Assembly: GCA_033763355.1 (NCBI GenBank)
Contig: JANRKT010000371.1
Coordinates: 1-10,433, forward strand
Origin: JANRKT01 sp033763355
GTDB lineage: Bacteria > Bacteroidota > Bacteroidia > Chitinophagales > Chitinophagaceae
Reading direction: 5' to 3'
Length of the DNA stretch: 10,433 nucleotides
The notes under the pieces are model-generated. The model was not told the origin of the DNA, searched no databases, and worked only from the letters and a program-made list of their open reading frames with translations. Positions 7,713 to 10,433 of the stretch are shown piece by piece (within the stretch, counting starts at the first letter, position 1; each line of letters starts with the position of its first letter). A program made the translations under genes and the position numbers.

Positions 7713-8222
7713 TTGATTGTCCAATTGGTCAAAATACCGGAATTAGCCTTTGAGAAAGTACATTATTATACTGTGCTGTTTGAGGGTCGTCCTTATTCTG
7801 AGTTCAGGGATTTTCTTATCCGCATGAGCCAAGAGGATAAAGACAAAGTTGAGTTAGCGGAAATTAACCGGTATATACAGCAAATAGGGATAGAATATGG
7901 AGCACACAAGGAACATTTCAAGGAAGAGGATGCTGCAGAACGTTTACCTCCGCCTTATCATCAGTTCATCGAAACAGGGGATCCCGATGATTATGGCCTG
8001 CGGCTTTATTGTATCCGGCTTACCCCATCCATAGTTATTTTATTAAACGGCAACAGGAAAACAGCATTAAAAGTCCATAACTGTAAAAACTGCTATACGC
8101 ATTTTGACAGGGCAAGAAAAATATCCCGGAAAATCACCGAAGCCATTACTGACGGTTTTATTGAAATTGACAATGAAGAAAAGGAAATTATCATTGATGG
8201 TGATTTTGAAATGACGATTTAA
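7713..8222 (+). CDS. Putative RelE/HigB-like toxin of a TAC-like module
   Basis: First gene of the three-gene operon. I do not recognise a named family, but the layout suggests a RelE/ParE-superfamily toxin. An N-terminal strand is 'VHYYTVLFEG' (16-25), charged helices span about 30-75, and a beta core 'LRLYCIRLTPSIVILLNG' (96-113) is followed by 'NRKTALK' and a helix to about 148. These recall the HigB core, with inserted segments that bring it to 169 residues instead of about 100-120. A compact H-x-C-x2-C-x2-H cluster (H122, C124, C127, H130) is unusual for RelE-like toxins and could bind metal. No ATG is available near the start; TTG at 7713 or TTG at 7725 ('MVKIPELAF') must be used. It lies 23 bp before the HTH gene and behind the palindromic operator. 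If a toxin, it probably acts on translated mRNA; that is inference only. Confidence 0.6.
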   Translation: MIVQLVKIPELAFEKVHYYTVLFEGRPYSEFRDFLIRMSQEDKDKVELAEINRYIQQIGIEYGAHKEHFKEEDAAERLPPPYHQFIETGDPDDYGLRLYCIRLTPSIVILLNGNRKTALKVHNCKNCYTHFDRARKISRKITEAITDGFIEIDNEEKEIIIDGDFEMTI

Positions 8223-8245
8223 CTGAAATGAACCACTACTAAACC

Positions 8246-8695
8246 ATGGTAAAGAAGAAAAAAATACTGAAGGCCGAATCTACGCCTGAGTTCAAAATCA
8301 CTATTGACTCAATGCCGGAGGAAAGCAAAATCTTTGTTGACAAATCACTTGAGATTGCCCATTACATTTTTCAGTTGATGGAACAAAAGGGATTGAAACA
8401 AAGGGACCTTGCAGCCAAAATGGGAAAGACAGAAGCCGAATTAAGTAAGATTTTAGCCGGTATGCATAACCTTACGTTGCGTTCGGTTGCAAAACTGGAA
8501 GCGGCATTAGGCGCAACGATCATCTGTACCCCTAAAAAAATAAATGTGGCATTTCCGTCAGATGTAAAGACACAGGTACTGGAAGGAGTAAAAGCAAAAA
8601 TTGAGCATGCAACACATAGCCCTCTTACCTATGAAGCTAAGGTCGTACGTATGTTCAGCAAAGGAAAATCACCCATCAACTCTGAAGCAATATGA
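8246..8695 (+). CDS. XRE-family HTH antitoxin with C-terminal extension
   Basis: A 149-residue DNA-binding protein. The helix-turn-helix covers about residues 38-93: helix 1 'IFQLMEQKGL', helix 2 'QRDLAAKMG' (52-60), and recognition helix 'TEAELSKILAG' (62-72), then 'TLRSVAKLEAALG' (77-89). This is the HigA/XRE arrangement. An N-terminal lysine-rich stretch (3-6) and about 25 further residues precede it. A tail of about 55 residues after the HTH (95-149) is longer than most HigA proteins carry. In chaperone-controlled antitoxins such a tail is the chaperone-addiction region that keeps the antitoxin unstable unless a SecB-like partner binds it. The expected roles are to neutralise the upstream toxin and repress at 7695-7712. 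The stop overlaps the next gene by ATGA, so the SecB-like protein is translationally coupled to it. Confidence 0.82.
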   Translation: MVKKKKILKAESTPEFKITIDSMPEESKIFVDKSLEIAHYIFQLMEQKGLKQRDLAAKMGKTEAELSKILAGMHNLTLRSVAKLEAALGATIICTPKKINVAFPSDVKTQVLEGVKAKIEHATHSPLTYEAKVVRMFSKGKSPINSEAI

Positions 8696-9165
8696 GTTCT
8701 GTAAGGAAAATAGATGCAGATAAAATACATATACTTAGTATCAGAACATTAAAAGGAAACATTGATGCCTCGTCTGAAGCAAATACCGATAAGATTGCCA
8801 GCCATCAATTCAATTTCGAGTTGGCTACAGGTTTAAACCCGACTGAAAAAGTTGTAGGCCTGCAACTTCTTGTAAATATCAATGCAGTTGATAAAGATGA
8901 TAAACCATTAAGCATACGAGGCTCCTATACACATGAAATGCTTTTTCATGTTGATAACCTTGATGAATTCATTGAGACCAGTGAAAGCGGTAACGTTATT
9001 GATGCAGGATTAGGAAGTACTTTAATAAGTATTATTTATTCAACGGTACGGGGAATTATTTGTACAAGAACACAAGGTACATCATTAGGCTTGGTTGTTT
9101 TACCTGTTATTGACCCAAGAAAATTGATGGGTTTAGCAGAAAAGGAAGAAGTGAAAGCAGAGTAG
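8692..9165 (+). CDS. SecB-like chaperone of a TAC-like module
   Basis: A 157-residue protein that fits the SecB fold and length (E. coli SecB is 155). It shows 'HQFNFELATGLN' (38-49) at the start of the beta sheet, a strand 'VVGLQLLVNINAV' (54-66), and 'YTHEMLFHVDNLDEF' (79-93), where SecB has its paired strands and 'F.V.n' turn. The helix 'LGSTLISIIYSTVRGIICTR' (107-126) matches SecB's 'L.PYaRe.i' helix, and 'LGLVVLPVIDPRKLM' (132-146) matches its 'l.PvnF..l' strand end. Similarity is at the pattern level, so a profile or structure comparison is needed. Cytosolic, expected tetramer. The start overlaps the antitoxin stop, so it is probably a dedicated antitoxin chaperone, as in the Rv1955-Rv1957 TAC system of M. 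tuberculosis, not the housekeeping export SecB. It ends with TAG, and the rhuM remnant continues in the same frame. Confidence 0.7.
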   Translation: MSSVRKIDADKIHILSIRTLKGNIDASSEANTDKIASHQFNFELATGLNPTEKVVGLQLLVNINAVDKDDKPLSIRGSYTHEMLFHVDNLDEFIETSESGNVIDAGLGSTLISIIYSTVRGIICTRTQGTSLGLVVLPVIDPRKLMGLAEKEEVKAE

Positions 9166-9468
9166 TACCGTGTAAACAGTTTCCAGGCCATTCAATTTCG
9201 TATCTGGATAACCCAAACCCTGTGGGAATTTATCATCAAGGGTTTTGTGATGGAGGATGAACGGCTGAAAATGGGCAAGCGGTTTGGCAAGGATTATTTT
9301 GATGAGCTTTTAGAACGCATCTGGGAAAACAGGGCCAGCGAAAGACGATTATATTTAAAAATAACCGACATATATGAGCAGTGCAGAATTGATTTTATTA
9401 TAAGGATGCTGAACTGGCGCATACATTTTCTTCAAAACAGTCATTCCACAGCGACTGTATATGGTTAA
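9166..9468 (+). pseudogene. Decayed internal fragment of a RhuM-family gene
   Basis: Translating on from the SecB-like stop in the same frame gives a sequence I recognise as the middle of RhuM (virulence RhuM family): 'YRVNSFQAIQFRIWITQTL', then 'EFIIKGFVMEDERLKMGK', 'FGKDYFDELLERIWENRASE' and 'RLYLKITDIYEQCRIDF'. Only about 100 of the roughly 330 family residues remain, with no proper start codon for the first 27; GTG at 9247 lies inside the conserved region. After about 9394 the frame breaks. The expected 'YKDAELAHTF' reads in another frame (about 9396-9432), and 'LQN...STATVY' returns to the first frame with residues missing, so at least two frameshifts or deletions are present. RhuM genes are often found inside type I restriction loci, so this is probably debris of an earlier arrangement of this island. 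Confidence 0.8.
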
Positions 9469-9566
9469 TGAACACATAAAACCGGTGGTCGGGTTAACAG
9501 GTTGAGAAAAATCCTTTCCCGGTTTGGTAAACTTTTTTATATTCGGATAACCAAAAACCCCTTGCC
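9469..9566. other. Intergenic region with weak inverted repeat
   Basis: 98 bp between the rhuM remnant and the next gene. AAACCGG (9479-9485) and CCGGTTT (9519-9525) are inverted arms with a 33-base gap, and GTTT/AAAC (9522-9532) followed by six T's is a very weak stem. Either could be a poor terminator. TATATTCG at 9538-9545 is a one-mismatch -7 element but has no TTG at the right distance. Confidence 0.3.
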
Positions 9567-9971
9567 ATGATAAAACTGCAGGATTTAAAAGTTGGTGATA
9601 TTGTAATGGTTGAATTTGAAGGGCAGATGATTGACGGCGACGTAACCGAAATCAGTAAGGGTGATAAGAAAGCCTGTGTGCTGCACGGTGAACAGGAATT
9701 CTGGTATGACTGGCACGACCTTCACCCTGTTCCTTTAACGGAGGAACAGTTGGTTAAACTCAATTTTGAGGTGGTTGATGAAAACACGGGAAGCGGGAAC
9801 GGGCAGTTGTATGTGCGGGGGCCGTTTTCTTTAAAGTTTCTTAAAAAGAACAACGATACTGATATTTTACTCACTTACAGGGATGAGCAGCGCCTGCTGC
9901 ATGAATCCCTTTATGTGCACCAGCTCCAGAACCATTACAAAGGCATGACCAACTTCGACCTTCACCGCTGA
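9567..9971 (+). CDS. Conserved Bacteroidota hypothetical protein (PLTEE / YVHQLQN type)
   Basis: A 134-residue cytosolic protein. The N-terminal 50 residues look like a small SH3/KOW-like barrel ('LKVGDIVMVEFEGQMIDGDV', 7-26), followed by 'HPVPLTEEQLVKLNF' (53-67). The C-terminus has 'SLYVHQLQNHYKGMT' (114-128). The 'P(I/V)PLTEE..L.K..F' and 'YVHQLQN.Y' signatures are familiar from a widespread Bacteroidota family with many chromosomal and phage members and no known function. The length suggests it is complete. It is not part of the TAC-like operon: the decayed rhuM and a 98-bp gap lie between them, and a strong terminator follows. Whether it belongs to the defence island or to the flanking core genome cannot be decided here. 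Confidence 0.65.
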   Translation: MIKLQDLKVGDIVMVEFEGQMIDGDVTEISKGDKKACVLHGEQEFWYDWHDLHPVPLTEEQLVKLNFEVVDENTGSGNGQLYVRGPFSLKFLKKNNDTDILLTYRDEQRLLHESLYVHQLQNHYKGMTNFDLHR

Positions 9972-10020
9972 TTCTGGTAATCAGGCTCCGTCAGGGTGTC
10001 TTATATCATTGGTTTTCCAC

Positions 10021-10050
10021 AAAAAAGGGGAATTTTTCCCCTATTTTTTT
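10021..10050. terminator. Strong hairpin terminator, probably bidirectional
   Basis: AGGGGAA (10026-10032), a TTT loop and TTCCCCT (10036-10042) form a 7-bp stem, preceded by six A's and followed by ATTTTTTT (10043-10050). The A-tract and T-tract on either side make it usable in both directions. It lies 50 bp after the hypothetical gene and separates everything upstream from the infA operon. Confidence 0.85.
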
Positions 10051-10070
10051 CCTGTTCCATTCATTTCACC

Positions 10071-10078
10071 TACCTTTG
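10071..10078 (+). promoter_or_regulatory. -7 element of the infA promoter
   Basis: TACCTTTG matches TAnnTTTG, the Bacteroidota -7 element. The -33 position holds a T-run rather than a clean TTG. A start about seven bases downstream would leave a leader of only about 8 nt before the infA ATG at 10093. Its position right after the terminator supports an independent promoter for the ribosomal operon. Confidence 0.6.
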
Positions 10079-10092
10079 CGCACTCAAAAAGT

Positions 10093-10311
10093 ATGGCCAA
10101 ACAAGCACTCATTAAACAAGATGGTATTATAACTGAAGCGCTGAGTAATGCAATGTTCCGTGTAAAACTGGAAAACGGCCACGAAATACTGGCAACCATC
10201 TCCGGTAAAATGAGGATGAACTACATCAGGATATTGCCTGGTGATAAAGTGGGGTTGGAAATGAGCCCATACGATTTAAGCAGGGGAAGGATCATTTTCA
10301 GGTATAAATAA
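10093..10311 (+). CDS. infA: Translation initiation factor IF-1
   Basis: An S1/OB-fold protein that binds the 30S A site during initiation together with IF-2 and IF-3. The 72 residues match the universal IF-1 length. Family signatures are visible: 'GIITEALSNAMFRVKLENGH' (11-30), 'ILATISGKMRMNYIRILPGD' (32-51) and 'GRIIFRYK' (65-72). The frame stays open upstream to 10009, but that stretch contains the terminator and the promoter element, so the ATG at 10093 ('MAKQALIKQDG') is the start. rpmJ follows 33 bp later, the normal order. Note that secY and map, which usually precede infA in this cluster, are not upstream here. Confidence 0.97.
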   Translation: MAKQALIKQDGIITEALSNAMFRVKLENGHEILATISGKMRMNYIRILPGDKVGLEMSPYDLSRGRIIFRYK

Positions 10312-10344
10312 TCACAGCTTAGGGCTGAAATAAAAAATAAGGTC

Positions 10345-10433
10345 ATGAAAGTAAGAGCATCCATTAAAAAGCGCAGTGTTGATTGCAAGATTGTGAAGCG
10401 AAAAGGAAGGCTGTATGTAATCAACAAGAAAAA
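10345..10433 (+). CDS. rpmJ: 50S ribosomal protein L36 (bL36), truncated by window end
   Basis: Begins 'MKVRASIKKRSVDCKIVKRK' and continues to the window edge, giving 29 complete codons of about 38. It is the small basic large-subunit protein bL36. Only one cysteine (C14) is present; the positions occupied by Cys in zinc-binding (C+) L36 are S11 and N27, so this is the C-minus form that needs no zinc. It is co-directional with infA at a 33-bp spacing and should continue into rpsM-rpsK-rpsD-rpoA outside the window. Confidence 0.95.
   Translation, partial: MKVRASIKKRSVDCKIVKRKGRLYVINKK

Noticed and set aside
7619..9246. CRISPR array or retron-like structured RNA in the accessory region
   Set aside because: There are no regularly spaced repeats or long structured non-coding stretches; the gap at 7619-7712 is fully explained as promoter and operator.
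9196..9565. Similar words GGATAACCCAAACCC (9202-9216) and GGATAACCAAAAACCCC (9545-9561), considered as direct repeats or att sites
   Set aside because: The match is short and imperfect, and the first copy is conserved RhuM coding sequence, so chance similarity is the simpler explanation; no integrase is present.
10009..10092. N-terminal extension of infA
   Set aside because: The open frame there covers the hairpin terminator and the TAnnTTTG element, and IF-1 is complete from 10093.

Overview
The window looks like a chromosomal segment from a Bacteroidota bacterium, most likely a Chitinophagaceae relative. The evidence is protein character (a Bacteroidota-type homogentisate dioxygenase, a 134-residue hypothetical with the lineage's 'PLTEE...KLNF' and 'YVHQLQN' signatures, and infA followed by a C-minus L36), moderately AT-rich DNA, almost no Shine-Dalgarno sites, and promoter elements of the Bacteroidota type (TTTG - 19 nt - TAnnTTTG). 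The species cannot be named from the sequence alone.

Layout. Bases 1-2340 hold housekeeping or metabolic genes: a minus-strand YfcE/MJ0936-type metallophosphoesterase whose coding sequence carries a GC-rich palindrome, a divergent single-domain retropepsin-like protease, a 208-bp non-coding gap, and hmgA (homogentisate 1,2-dioxygenase) ending at a hairpin terminator. Bases 2446-7618 hold a complete type I restriction-modification operon in the order hsdR-hsdS-hsdM, with hsdR and hsdS overlapping by ATGA and hsdS and hsdM 11 bp apart.

Bases 7619-9165 are the most interesting part. A well-formed Bacteroidota promoter, overlapped by one long inverted repeat and followed immediately by a perfect 18-bp palindrome, drives three tightly packed genes. 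These encode a RelE/HigB-like putative toxin (169 aa), an XRE-family HTH antitoxin with a C-terminal extension (149 aa), and a SecB-like protein (157 aa) that overlaps the antitoxin gene by ATGA. This is the architecture of a toxin-antitoxin-chaperone (TAC) system. It sits directly behind a type I RM operon, so the two probably form a small phage-defence island. A decayed rhuM fragment follows, in the same frame as the SecB-like gene and separated from it only by its stop codon.

Bases 9567-10433 return to core genome: a lineage-typical hypothetical gene, a strong hairpin terminator, and the start of the infA-rpmJ ribosomal operon under its own TAnnTTTG element. rpmJ runs off the window. How the parts work together is inferred: HsdRSM would cut unmodified incoming DNA, while the TAC module could act as a second, abortive layer in which the chaperone-like protein guards the antitoxin and phage or stress signals release the toxin.
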